Positions 10,515 to 20,417 of a stretch of DNA of 64,000 nt are shown in pieces. Position numbers and translations under genes: made by a program. The notes beneath the pieces are model-generated. The model was not told where the DNA came from, ran no database searches, and saw only the letters and a program-made list of their open reading frames with translations. Source of the stretch: Byssochlamys sp. IMV 00236 (taxonomy: Eukaryota; Ascomycota; Eurotiomycetes; Eurotiales; Thermoascaceae). Position 1 is the stretch's first letter; every line of letters begins with the position of its first letter. The stretch is taken from assembly GCA_001931875.2 (NCBI GenBank), contig MSJH02000819.1:124001-188000 (forward strand). Direction: 5' to 3'.

Positions 10515-11105
10515 TTTTGTTGTTAAAGGGTAGATTTAGAGCCGAGATTTCAAATTTTCTGATCGCAGACTCGATTTTTCATAATAATCCCTTTTAGTAG
10601 GTAACTAGAAAGAAAAGACAGAAACCATCAACTCTAACAATTTATAAGGACATCGGTGTCGTGAGTGAGACGCAGGTTAGCCTCTGCAGCGAGAACAAGT
10701 GTCCGGCTTCGGGGCACAGCCACGATGTGAATATGTACGCCCTCGTATCACGCTTTGGACCCCAACTTCTCGTGTACTAAACATACTCAATTAGGAGATC
10801 GCAAGGCTGACTCAAGGGCAACAAGGTTGCAATCTTCATGTCTTTACCAGTAAGACTCATCACTGGGGTGATTAATGCCGGAGCCTGCCTACGGGTGTCT
10901 CCCACGCCTTCTAGCTCCACCCACAGAGATACCTCAATAGGTTGAGCTAGTTGCTAGAGAATTCAAGCTCAGCCAGAATTAACATCGAATATTAAAACTT
11001 CATTAATCCCATGCCTTTTCAGATAAGTTTACTGGAACAGATCCCTGAAAGCGCCAACAAGAGAATAGTTCGGCTGATCCAGCGCATCATAAATCATCAC
11101 ACGCA
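10515..11105. other. Intergenic region carrying repeat copy 1
   Basis: Promoter side of the membrane-protein gene. It contains one copy of the dispersed hairpin repeat (separate entry, 10880-10973). Nothing else is supported. Confidence 0.5.
10880..10973 (+). repeat. Dispersed hairpin-bearing repeat, copy 1
   Basis: Matches 39236-39344 in the same orientation. Shared blocks are GGAGCCTGCCTAC, CACGCCTTCTAGCT, ACAGAGATA, and AATAGGNTGAGCTAGTTG followed by TAGAGAATTCAAGCTCAGC. The last block forms a stem, GGTTGAGCT / AGCTCAGCC, with a G-U pair where copy 2 has G-C. Copy 1 lacks about 15 nt present in copy 2. It is probably a fragment of a non-autonomous element; no coding capacity is seen. Confidence 0.75.
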
Positions 11106-11771
11106 TCAGGTCAACAACTCAGAATCAGAAGAGCCATCTTCCTCATGCACAGAAACCGGCAATCTATACTTAAGTCCCTCTCGAGGATGCGTCGACTTGA
11201 GAGCTTCCTGTTCCTCGCGGAATCGAATACAACACCCACACGCCTCCGTACAATGCACATAGACATACAACTCCGGTAACCGATGCGTCACCATCGGCCT
11301 CACACAACATCCACAGTTCCTCTCACAACAGCCTCCTCTATCCAAGCATTGATAACTCTCCCTAGTCCACTGCTTATTCGGATCCTGCCGTGCCTTCTCC
11401 CAATGTGCCATGAATAGACCGTGCGGCTTCTCCAGCATGAGCTGCGACAGCGCGCACTGATGTCGTAACCAGACCAGGTCGAGCTGGTCTAGCTCCGCTT
11501 CCCATTCTCGGAGCTGTTGATCTTCTTTGTTCGTGAGGGGATGTCGCTTGGCTGCTTCGAGATATGAGCTCACTTCTTCATTGAGGTATAGTTCGCGCTG
11601 GAGGATATATGTCCCGTTGTATTCTTCTTTCTGATAGCGCTTCTGCCAGTCGAGGACTCGCCATTTGCTGCTTCTGAGGTGGAGTTCGAGATGGCGAACG
11701 CGCGTAGCGAGACCATTTAGGTGTACTCGATGAAGAGACTCTTCGATGACGTGGAGCAGGAACATGGACAT
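11106..11771 (-). CDS. Cysteine-rich protein of unknown function
   Basis: Single exon, 221 aa, ATG at 11771 (a second ATG lies two codons on). The N-terminal half is helical and charged ('VRHLELHLRSSKWRVLDW'), likely coiled or amphipathic. The C-terminal half is Cys-dense: 'CLDRGGCCERNCGCC' at about 142-156, then 'HCTEACGCCIRF' near 175-190, which together give about ten cysteines spaced like a metal-binding module. No signal peptide is seen, so these Cys are more likely metal ligands than secreted disulfides. I recall similar RGGCC...CGCC proteins in Eurotiales but cannot name a function. Confidence 0.7.
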   Translation of the reverse strand: MSMFLLHVIEESLHRVHLNGLATRVRHLELHLRSSKWRVLDWQKRYQKEEYNGTYILQRELYLNEEVSSYLEAAKRHPLTNKEDQQLREWEAELDQLDLVWLRHQCALSQLMLEKPHGLFMAHWEKARQDPNKQWTRESYQCLDRGGCCERNCGCCVRPMVTHRLPELYVYVHCTEACGCCIRFREEQEALKSTHPREGLKYRLPVSVHEEDGSSDSELLT

Positions 11772-12454
11772 CGCGAGAGGTTATCTGGGATAGATTGAAA
11801 GACAACCTTGTGTAACTGTATGGGGCATTTCCGTGATTTTCATGATAACCTGGAAAGATCAGAAGTAGAGGATAGAATTAGAAAAAGAGTCTGGATAGTG
11901 GCATATTGTGAGGATGTAGTCTGGTTAAAGTTTTGGGATACTCTTACCTCATTCTTCCTACATGACTCGACATGTATACACTAGTAGTGTTCGAACGCAC
12001 GTCAGTCTTTCGAAAGAAAACACCGAGAAGTATAGATACCGTCTTCCAGTATGGATTTACCCCGCATGATTCCAAAATGTCACGAATCACTAAACTCCAA
12101 TAGAAACAGAACAACTGAACGATGTAGTATAAAAAGGCGATTACTATCAACTTGTGTCCAGAGACATCAAAAGCGCGAATCTCATCCTATATACAAACAA
12201 GCTTCTTGAATCCCAGCAATCCATCAAATGAACAATCCGCTCTGAAATAAATTCGAGTCAACAAAAGCCTCTTTATACCTCCTCCCCATAACAATTCTCC
12301 CAACGCGACACCCAAAAAACTCCCACTCTCCTCTGATTGGCCACTTTGAGAATAAGACGGGCGACATCACGTGCTGATTAGCAATGATGGGTGCAACTAC
12401 AAATAATCACTCTCGAACAAAAAAGAAATCATTCTTCCAACCTATGCCCTGTCG
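11772..12454. other. Divergent promoter region
   Basis: Lies between the divergent Cys-rich gene and the AlkB-like gene. Only short shadow ORFs are present; no motif cluster stands out. Confidence 0.45.
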
Positions 12455-14041
12455 ATGGCTCCAAGCCGAGGTCCGTGTACAAAGGTAATGGATGCATTTG
12501 TATCTCGAAAACGTCGACGCGTCTCTCCTCCAGAGGAGGAACGAGATGTGGCGTCGAAACAGCACCATCAACCGCATCCGCAGCCAGCGCCTTTCGCTGC
12601 TGATGAGGAGGAGTCCACAGAGATGAAATTGGCCTTGATGATGTCTCTTTTCCCAGATACAGAGCAGAGTAAATTATTAGAAGTCTTAATTTCGCATGAC
12701 GGATCCGTCGACGCTGCTTCGTCTGCTCTTTCTGCGGAGAAAAGGGAACGGACATCTCAACTGGAAGAAGATACTACAGATAATAATATATCGCCACATC
12801 TTCTACCACCAGCGAAGAAAGAAAGAATATCAAAATCAACAGGACATATTCCCTCAACGCCTACAATACAAAGCTCATTGTCTTCCTACGCTATTACAAA
12901 AACTCCCAACCCATTATTATCATTATCATCATCGTCATCATCAAGACCATCCACTACTACCCCGATAACGAAAAAGGGCAAAACACTCCATCTCTTCTCA
13001 CCCCCGGATATCGCCGCACATACACCCTGCAGCGTCATCCATAACTTCCTTCCCGCGGAAGAAGCGAACGCACTTCTAAGAGAACTCCTCGACGAAGCGC
13101 GCTCTTTCCCACGGTACAAGTTCCAACTGTTCGAAAACATCGTCGAAAGCCCGCACACGGCCAGCTTGTACGTTGCGAGTCCGGAGGAACGACGCCAGCA
13201 AATTTCGGAGTATGCCTATAACGGGCAGTATCGGACGGATGTGAGGCAGATTACGCCGCATATGCGTGCTGTTTCTGCAAAGGTTCAGCGGGCCGTGAAT
13301 GAGGAGGTCAGGAAGAGGATTCGAGATTTCTATCCTGATGGGAAGAAGTTGAAGTATCAGTCTCCGAGAGAGTGGATGCCTAATGCTGCGTTTGTAAATT
13401 GTTACGATGGTCCTGCGGAGAGTGTGGGGTTTCATTCTGATGAGTTGACGTATCTCGGTCCTCGCGCTATCATCGGCAGTTTGAGTCTAGGCGTCGAGAG
13501 GGAATTTCGAGTGCGAAAAATCGTGGCTCGTGACGATGATGAGAATAATCAATCAAAAGACAGCAGCAACAGCAGCAACAGCAGCAACAAGAACAATCGT
13601 ACTGATGCACAGGGCCAAATATCCATCCACCTCCCGCATAACTCGCTCTTGGTGATGCATGCTGAAATGCAAGAGGAATGGAAACATTGCATCGCGCCCG
13701 CGCAAACCATCTCTCCGCACCCGATCTCGGGGAATCGTCGCATTAACATCACCTATCGCTGGTATCGCGAATCGCTGCATCCGCGCCACACACCCCGGTG
13801 CCGATGTGGCGTGCCGACGGTCCTCAGGTGCTCGTCGCGGAAGCGCGAGACGAGGGGTCGGTACATGTGGATGTGCTACGCGGGTTTCTCTCCTGGGAGG
13901 GCAGGATGTGGATTCTTCCAGTGGGCGGAGTTTGATGACGACGGGGAACCGATCTGGAGGGGAAGACAGAAGGACAAGGTCGAGGAGGCTGATCGATTAA
14001 GTAACTTTGTGGATGGCATTCGCGGCGATAATGGGCAATGA
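12455..14041 (+). CDS. CUE-AlkB-GRF fusion: AlkB-like 2OG-Fe(II) dioxygenase with ubiquitin-binding and zinc-finger domains
   Basis: Single exon, 528 aa. ATG at 12455; the next in-frame ATG is at 12488. A CUE domain covers about residues 57-94 ('MKLALMMSLFPDTEQSKLLE', 'DGSVDAASSAL'). A Ser/Thr-rich linker leads into the AlkB core (about 170-435). Its iron ligands are H327 and D329 in 'GFHSDELTYLGPRAII' and H411 in 'EEWKHCIAP', with the arginine-bearing 'NRRINITYRW' that holds 2-oxoglutarate. The C-terminus carries a GRF-type zinc finger ('CRCGVPTVLRC', 'YMWMCYAGFSPGRAGC'). AlkB enzymes reverse alkyl damage in DNA/RNA; GRF fingers bind single-stranded nucleic acid; CUE binds ubiquitin. A repair role on ubiquitin-marked sites is inferred. 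A repeat-coded Ser/Asn insertion lies inside the catalytic core. Confidence 0.92.
   Translation: MAPSRGPCTKVMDAFVSRKRRRVSPPEEERDVASKQHHQPHPQPAPFAADEEESTEMKLALMMSLFPDTEQSKLLEVLISHDGSVDAASSALSAEKRERTSQLEEDTTDNNISPHLLPPAKKERISKSTGHIPSTPTIQSSLSSYAITKTPNPLLSLSSSSSSRPSTTTPITKKGKTLHLFSPPDIAAHTPCSVIHNFLPAEEANALLRELLDEARSFPRYKFQLFENIVESPHTASLYVASPEERRQQISEYAYNGQYRTDVRQITPHMRAVSAKVQRAVNEEVRKRIRDFYPDGKKLKYQSPREWMPNAAFVNCYDGPAESVGFHSDELTYLGPRAIIGSLSLGVEREFRVRKIVARDDDENNQSKDSSNSSNSSNKNNRTDAQGQISIHLPHNSLLVMHAEMQEEWKHCIAPAQTISPHPISGNRRINITYRWYRESLHPRHTPRCRCGVPTVLRCSSRKRETRGRYMWMCYAGFSPGRAGCGFFQWAEFDDDGEPIWRGRQKDKVEEADRLSNFVDGIRGDNGQ
13561..13587 (+). repeat. In-frame 9-bp coding repeat (CAGCAGCAA)x3
   Basis: Three perfect copies of CAGCAGCAA inside the AlkB-like gene. 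In the gene frame they code a Ser/Asn-rich loop ('SSNSSNSSNK') inserted between the HxD motif and the distal His. It can vary in length by slippage without a frameshift. Confidence 0.85.
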
Positions 14042-14546
14042 ATGCCTTTTGGGGCTTATATATCTCAGAAGAAAGAATACTTTACGAGCTAATGATATAA
14101 TGACTAACTGATAATCAAAGAGAAAAAATATTATTCATTTCAATCCATGATAGGTCATAACGACATGAGTTGCTGAGAATTATCGCCCTTAGAGCGTCAC
14201 CAGACTATTAAGTGTCGACCATTATGCCCCGAAGGGTCGCCATACCGTGAAAACAAAGTGTAAAAAAAGGGCAGCAAGCAAACTCGTTCCAAGCCGTAAC
14301 GGGCCACAAAAGGCTCATGTGCTGAGCACTATGGCTCCGAAGGGTCTCGAGATCTCAAGAAAAGTGAGAAATGAAGTGCATAGGCACAACCCAAAAGGGT
14401 GTCATCGAGCTTGTAAAGCGAGGAACAAGTGAAAAAAAAAGTGGCATGAAAACATATCGAGAGAAAAGATCCAGGTCAGCCACTTAGCCAACTGCTCAAC
14501 CAATCCAATTCACCAGCGTGATAATGATCAAGAGAAGACCATCCGT
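14042..14546. other. Convergent intergenic region with a short direct repeat
   Basis: Lies between two convergent genes. The motif CCGAAGGGTC occurs twice about 110 nt apart (near 14227 and 14337) in similar context, and a related AAAAGGGTGTC is near 14393. No RNA fold or ORF is convincing. Confidence 0.4.
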
Positions 14547-16754
14547 TCAGAAAATGTTCTCGTAGTGTGGCTCCTCGTAGTCTGACTCGTAGTTTGGCTC
14601 CTCGGGCACAGGATCCTCCTGGAGTCCACCTTGAAGCTTCTGCTTATCAGAAAATAGCTTGAACTTCGATCTAATATTCTCATGGGATCTAGTAAAACGG
14701 TCCTTGAAGGACTGTGGGTGAGGCTGAGAATGAGCGCTGGAGGCCATCGGAGATGGCTGACCCTGGTTGAATGGGAACTGTTTGAGTACGCTGGTGTTTC
14801 CATACGAGCCCTGACGTGGAGTCTCACGCGGGTCACCAGCTGCATGACGGAGATTCTGCATGCTCCCATATGCCAAGTGAGCACCAGCGACATTGAGGGC
14901 ACCAGTAGCGTTGAGGGGGGTTCCAGGCCCAGTAGTGTTGAAGGGAGCACCAGGACCACCATATGGTAGGCCCTGCGGATTGTGACGTCTTCTAGGCGTG
15001 CGCGGATCCGGAGGAATGCGAATAACGTTACAAGTAGCGACCTGTGACACACGCGTTCCAGGAACAGCAGAATAATCGTATTCCAGCACAGCCGTATAGA
15101 TGCGTTGTGGATCGCTCTGCTTAGGCATACTCACCATTCTCTGTAGCTGAGAAAAGAGCTCATCGATGCTCAAGTTTTCATCGTCCCTGATGGGCATTTG
15201 CTCCTCTGGGATGTCATGGCCAACCATTTGCTTGATAGACGCCGCAGGAACCCTCACATAGATTGGGACTGTCCATAGCTCACCTAGACGGAGCCTTTCA
15301 AATTTGATGTCATTCGCCGATGATTCTATCAGACATCCATCTCCTGCATTGAGCTTGATTGTGAGATTGCTGACGGCTCCAGCATTGATGCCAGTGTGTA
15401 AATGGCTCATTATGTGTTGGATTCTCTGGATGTACGAGGTATGAGTCGGGTAGGCCGTCATCTGCACGTGCCATCCAAATGGCGGAACATTATCTGCGAA
15501 GTTGAATCGAGCTCCAGGGGAGACAGTGTGGAATCCCACGCGCCGGTCCATCTTTGGCATAGGAAACGGGTCAGGCGGCTCAAACGTGACAAGGACGATA
15601 TGGCACAAAGCCTTTCCATCACCAGCTAGAAGATCGTGAGATGCTTGGCTGACTGCCTTGCGCAGCATGAGGCCCTCCTGTTTTCTAGGAGTTAAGTGGT
15701 GCTCGTGAAACTTGTCTATCTCGACCTTTGCACCCTGTCGCGAATGCTTGCCCAGCCGCAGAAGGTACTTTAGACCACCCTCGGGGCTGTCATTAACGCA
15801 GGCCACTGCGAATCGAACTCTGTCCCGATTAAGCATGGTGACCCACTTGAAGACGAGCTCGCTGAATTCCCTCTGCTTCACTGGCGGCGTGGAAGATCTA
15901 GACATAACGTTAGAACGGGAGAGAAGAACCAATGCGCCGTTTTTTTATGAACTTACGTGTTATCCATTATGTAGATGATGTCGAGAGGGAAATCGTGAGG
16001 TAGTTCGTCGGGATTCGAAAGCTCCGGCAGGTTGAGCTCGACTCTGACATAGGTGTACAGGAGCGTCTCTTCCACACCAATTCTGTGACTCAGAGGAACG
16101 ATTTCAACACCTGGAACTATGGCAGGAATAGTCAGCTGCCCAAATGTCCTGCGCCGTTCGAGTGAAAAGTTGCGGTCCTGCTGGGCGGAATTGTCGAAAC
16201 CGTAGGTTATGTCACCGGAGGGCGCTCTGGATGTATTCGCCGTTGAGCCTTCCAATCCCATTGGGAGAGAAATCGGAATGATGGGATTCTCAATGCTAGA
16301 TTTTCTTCCTCTGGAGTCAAACGAACGGAAGAACTTCTTGACAAGTCCCGGTTTGGAGCCATGCTGATCCCCTTCCATGGATACAACACGATTGCTTGGT
16401 GACTAGACAAACATGGTTAAGAACAGTCAGGTATGAAAGGGACGAGGCACAAATTACCTCGCTCGGTCCTCTACGGTTCCCAACTGGGGATTCATGCAGA
16501 CCCGGAGTAGAGGACATGGTAGCGTCAGACGATCTGTCTTCAGGATTGCGTGTCTTGCGAACATTGAGACTATTCATAGCACCAGCCCTAGGAGGCGGCG
16601 TGGGTGTGCTGGGCAGATGTCCAGAGAACATGTTTGAGGTCTCTCCGATAGAAGAACCTCTCGCTGGTATTCCCGGGTATGACTCGGAGCGAGTCTGGCT
16701 GACGATATGGGTTGGACTTTTGACAATCCGAAGTGGCCTTGGATAATCGGCCAT
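14547..16754 (-). CDS. Large fungal protein with a von Willebrand A-like segment, unknown function
   Basis: Three exons, 16754-16458, 16402-15957 and 15897-14547, totalling 2094 nt, 697 aa. The N-terminal ~150 residues are Ser/Pro/Arg-rich and disordered. Around residues 205-250 'FPLDIIYIMDNT' followed by 'FSELVFKWVTMLNRDRVRFA' resembles the first strand and helix of a vWA domain, but the MIDAS pattern DxSxS is degenerate (DNTSS). The middle (about 300-490) is a globular region I do not recognise ('FGWHVQMTAYP', 'ELWTVPIYVRVP'), and the tail is Gly/Pro/Asn-rich, ending in repeated 'NYESDYEEPHYENIF'. A scaffold or trafficking role is only a guess. A small membrane-protein ORF ends 84 bp upstream on the same strand. 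Confidence 0.8.
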
Positions 16755-16838
16755 AACCCCTGTTGGGATTTGGTGGAGATGGACCAAAGTTGGCAGAGAG
16801 GGGTACGAGTCAGGGCAGGACAAGAAGAGACTGGATAC

Positions 16839-17126
16839 TTAGACGTGCTCTTTCCCTACGACGGGATCCTGATATCTGATATCCTCTTCCGTCGAGTCCG
16901 TTCGCTTGGTGGAGGTCGAGCTCCGAGGAGTGTCAGAACGGCTGCTCCTGTGCTGACCACGAGCTCTCTTCCAGGAGACAAGCCAGGTCAAGCCAGGTCT
17001 TGTACTCCAGAACTGGGAGCAAGCGAGGGCTATTGCAACGATACAGAAGAGAACCACGATAGGGACGAGGACTAGAGCGAGCACGAGAACGGTGCTTTTC
17101 AGATCGAAGGAGTACCCAAGAGGCAT
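16839..17126 (-). CDS. Small single-pass membrane protein (putative)
   Basis: An ORF of 95 aa with its ATG at 17126. One strong membrane segment at about residues 11-37 ('STVLVLALVLVPIVVLFCIV') is followed by a basic, Ser/Arg-rich cytosolic tail ending in an acidic stretch. Its stop lies only 84 bp before the start of the vWA-like gene on the same strand, too little for an ordinary fungal terminator plus promoter. It may be a separate tightly packed gene, the first cistron of a two-ORF mRNA, or a long upstream ORF. I tried splices joining it to the next gene and found no donor in the right phase. Confidence 0.5.
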   Translation of the reverse strand: MPLGYSFDLKSTVLVLALVLVPIVVLFCIVAIALACSQFWSTRPGLTWLVSWKRARGQHRSSRSDTPRSSTSTKRTDSTEEDIRYQDPVVGKEHV

Positions 17127-17542
17127 CTCGCTTGGAGAAGAGGGGGAGAAGGAGAAGAAGAGGAGGTCCAGCTCAAGTGAGGATACGAAGAAACAGCACG
17201 CGCTCTGGAGCCCAGCCTCTCACTATCGACGCGTTCGCGCTAAGAAGTGACTGCAACAGGAGAAACAAAGAGATAGGAAGAACACTTTCATGAACTGACG
17301 TCATCTGTCATGAATTGAACAGAAGAATCAGTTCTGATATCGACATGCTGTTTGCTTCAGGAAGGTACCGCGAGCACAGGAAGTGGCTGGAAAAAAGGGG
17401 AATTCATGGCATGCAATTGCGGAAGGAACATTGGTCTCGTAAAGTAGGTAGATAGAACCACGGGCAGATTCTCAAGGATATGTTGATTACTCGATGATGT
17501 ACAGAACAGAATGGGTATATCTGATGAAAAGCGCAAATCGTA
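17127..17542. other. Intergenic region 5' of the small membrane ORF
   Basis: Purine-rich near 17135-17170 (GA-rich tract). It is the likely promoter of the small membrane ORF and/or the vWA-like gene, and the 3' flank of the E2-variant gene. No other feature is seen. Confidence 0.4.
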
Positions 17543-18860
17543 TCACTCATGAACCTCCTCCGTCTGCGGGATGATGATTCGCTTGACATTCGCCAAGCTG
17601 GCCTCGTCCATGTTCAAGAAGCGTATCTACACATTCAGTTTTAGTGACTGTGCTGCCGCATCGTGGTGTATCATACGGCGATATGCGTATGGGTTTAGGG
17701 ACTCGAGCTCTCGGAGTACTTACTGTTTCGTCGCTACCACTGCGCGGAGTGCCGCCAAATAACATGGCATCTGATTGGCTCGCAGCAATGCCAGAAAGGA
17801 CTCGTTTCTCCCAAACTCCCTCCCAGTTCCATTCACCAGGACGTCTGGCCTGGGGATTCCCTTTCTTTGAGCTGGCATCTCCCGTGGAACTCGCACCCGG
17901 TAGACGACGGTGAGCCCGCCACGCGTGCCACGCTCCTGGGTCTCCAGCCGCCTCGAGAGGCAGGCTATCCAAGACTTTCTCGTCATCAAACGTGGACCGA
18001 ATGTAGTTCAGCAATGCTACTACCGGCACATCTTTCTTATACTCGCCAGGTCGGTCCGCACAAGGAACTGGTGATACGCGCTGGCTCGCACTAACACCGC
18101 CTGCTGAAGCATTCAATCCTGAGGCATCATTACCAGTATCCTGCTCGTCCTGTCGAGGACTCGACGGCCCCGCTGCATCGTTCTGCGTTTTCTGCTCGTT
18201 ACTTCCCGGCTCGGACGGTCTGCCAGCGGAACCGATAGAGTCCCGACCAGCACTCGCGGGAGCGCTGCCGCTCACGTTCCTCGATGAAGCCACTGAGGCG
18301 CCCGTGCTCCTTCGGGCCCTGCCAAACCAATGAGGGAATCCATGTCGCAGACTGAACCCGCCTGGCGGAAGCCTCTCTTCATCGGTTGCACTCACGGGAT
18401 CCGCATTGGAGGAACCGGTGGTGAATGTATATGTGGTGAAGGGCACTATCAGCGGATGGAATATATCCGTCGAGAAGGTCACCAACGGTGGCAGATCAGG
18501 ATATGCTGCTGGAAAGCGGATGTTGAAACGGAGGATGGCCGAAGCATAGGGACCTGGGGCACATGTCTCCGTCAGCCCAGCTTCAACAGTCACAGAAAGG
18601 CAGCGGAGAAGCTGTCTCCAGCTCCAAAAGACCTACCACTGCGGACGAAGAGCACACCAGACCAGAGAGAAGGGTCTCCTGGGGTGAGACTCACGTATAC
18701 CCCTGGAGGCGGAGCATGCTTTAAGCTTGCACTGCGGAGGTGTGGTCAGCGATTGGCGCTCCGGAGACCACCAAGTGAGAAACAGCAGGACTACTCACAA
18801 CTCTAGAAGAAGCTGATGCCGGCGCAGTGATGGGATGTTTGGAAGCTTGACTGTCGACAT
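17543..18860 (-). CDS. FTS/AKTIP-type ubiquitin-conjugating-enzyme variant (catalytically dead E2)
   Basis: Four exons, 18860-18799, 18731-18637, 18553-17724 and 17626-17543, totalling 1071 nt, 356 aa. The start at 18860 has a purine at -3; an in-frame ATG at 18950 would add 30 residues. The UBC fold is at about 8-100: 'LPNIPSLRRHQLLLEFASL', 'PPGVYVSLTPGDPSLWSGVL', 'YPDLPPLVTFSTDIFHPLIV'. The line 'PGVYV...W.GVLFVRSG.Y' and 'FHPL' closely follows human AKTIP/FTS. The E2 HPN motif and active-site Cys are absent, so it is not a ubiquitin ligase partner in the usual sense. FTS joins Hook and FHIP to link early endosomes to dynein, which is known in Aspergillus hyphae. A long Ser/Gly-rich insert follows; the conserved tail is 'FLNMDEASLANVKRIIIP'. 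Confidence 0.82.
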
Positions 18861-19321
18861 GTCGGAATGGGCTGGGGACGTGGAATGGAGGAGTTCTTGA
18901 TCGTGGATGATTAAACTCTCTAGCCTGGGTTGGCTCTCGGCATCCCGCATCGGCGGGTCCGTATCAGTATTACCATCTTTCACGACAGATGGACTGGATG
19001 AGGCTGATGAGCCAGCATAAAACAGGCTATAGGAATGCTGAAATGAATGCAGCTGATGTTCAGATCTGTACCAGGTGAATTTTCCATGTTCTAAGGCTGC
19101 AGCCTAACATATTGCATGTACATACACAGGTACCAGTTTCACATACCAAGAACAAAGCGGTCTATTCTAAATCACTATACAACAATTGTGAGAAGCAAAA
19201 AAACAAAGCAATATGCCACCAGTGCGCCAGAAACAAAGAGATAAACCAAAACAATAAGACGCCTTTTTTCCTTTCTAAATCATCATCCTTATGCATTATG
19301 CACCGGAAACAGCCTTCTTAA
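18861..19321. other. Intergenic region
   Basis: Presumed promoter/leader of the FTS-like gene (or its first 30 codons if translation starts at 18950). No other feature is seen; A-rich near 19195-19260. Confidence 0.4.
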
Positions 19322-20417
19322 TTAGCTCGACTCTTTCCCCGCCCCCAGACCTATCCCCAAAGGATCAGTCTGGGATCGCGCAGCTCCTAAAATGATCAAT
19401 CCTTCCCCAACACCTTCGCAGATCCCGCCTGCGACGCCTTCGATCCACCAGGAAGCAAGCTCGGAGACCGCCGCGCCGAGTCTCCCTTCTCTGAAACCGA
19501 GCACGGCGGTGACGCCGCTTTTACCGAGACTATCGGCTGCGCCTAATGTCGCTGTGACTACGCGCTCTGTGATGCGGTGCGATCGCTCGTATTGATATGC
19601 TTGCTGGAGCAACACTCTGATGTAGGGGCTAAGGAGCTGGATGATTAAGAAGCATTGAATGATAGAATAAGCGAGGATGCGGTGGAGGTAGGATGGTTCT
19701 GCAGATCCGTTCCAGGTGGTGTTATATCGGCCGTATTTATTTCTCGAGGATATGTTTTGTGAGCTAGATGACAGGGCGGTGGATGGGGATGCGATAGTTT
19801 CGGGGAGTCTGTCGCGGATAGAAGCGGTTTCTTCGCGGGTTAGATCGGCAGGGAGAGCTTCGAGGAGGTAGAGAAGCCCGTTGATATATAGAGACCGTAC
19901 CAGACGGCTGTCAGCGCGAGGTTGTTGGGCTTCGTATCCGGCGTTTCGGAGGAGATTGAATGCTAGCAAGCATGTTGGTTAATACCTTATCGCATATAGA
20001 TCAATTTCGCGACGATGGCAACTTACCCGGAACTATTCGATTCCACCTCAGCCCTGACTCGACCTCATACTTCACCATCTGATCCATCTCGATCGACATA
20101 TCTGATCGGCCAGAACACGAACTGGAGGACTCGTTATCATCCCCCGCTGCCGTCGTCGCCGTGGCCGGTCGCCGCGAGTATCCCACTGACTCTGGCGGGA
20201 AATCATAGCACTGCAATTGCGGCTCCGAGCTGCAGACGATTCCTCTGCATAGATCGGGCGTCGAAGATGTCGTGCTCGTCAGGGTACTTGTTGTTAACGA
20301 ACGGTCAAGACGCGGGATACATCGTCTCAACGAGGCGGGGAGAACCGTTAAGAGCACTCGAGGCTGGGCGGAAAGGGGATGCATCGATGTGCCCTCCACG
20401 CCGGCTGACCAGAACAT
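19322..20417 (-). CDS. Membrane-associated fungal protein, unknown function
   Basis: Two exons, 20417-20027 and 19962-19322, totalling 1032 nt, 343 aa. The first ~110 residues are Ser/Thr-rich without motifs. The conserved-looking core begins at about 120 with 'ESGLRWNRIVPAFNLLRNAG' and 'RSLYINGLLYLLEALPADLT'. Two hydrophobic stretches follow ('AYSIIQCFLIIQLLSPYIRV' and, near the C-terminus, 'WWIEGVAGGICEGVGEGLII'). I do not recognise the family. The restored junction 'IVP-AFNLL' supports the splice. It could be an organelle membrane protein; no signal peptide is seen. Confidence 0.65.

Noticed and set aside
18861..18950. 30-codon N-terminal extension of the FTS-like protein
   Set aside because: In frame and possible, but the ATG at 18860 has the better context and starts the conserved part; kept as an alternative.
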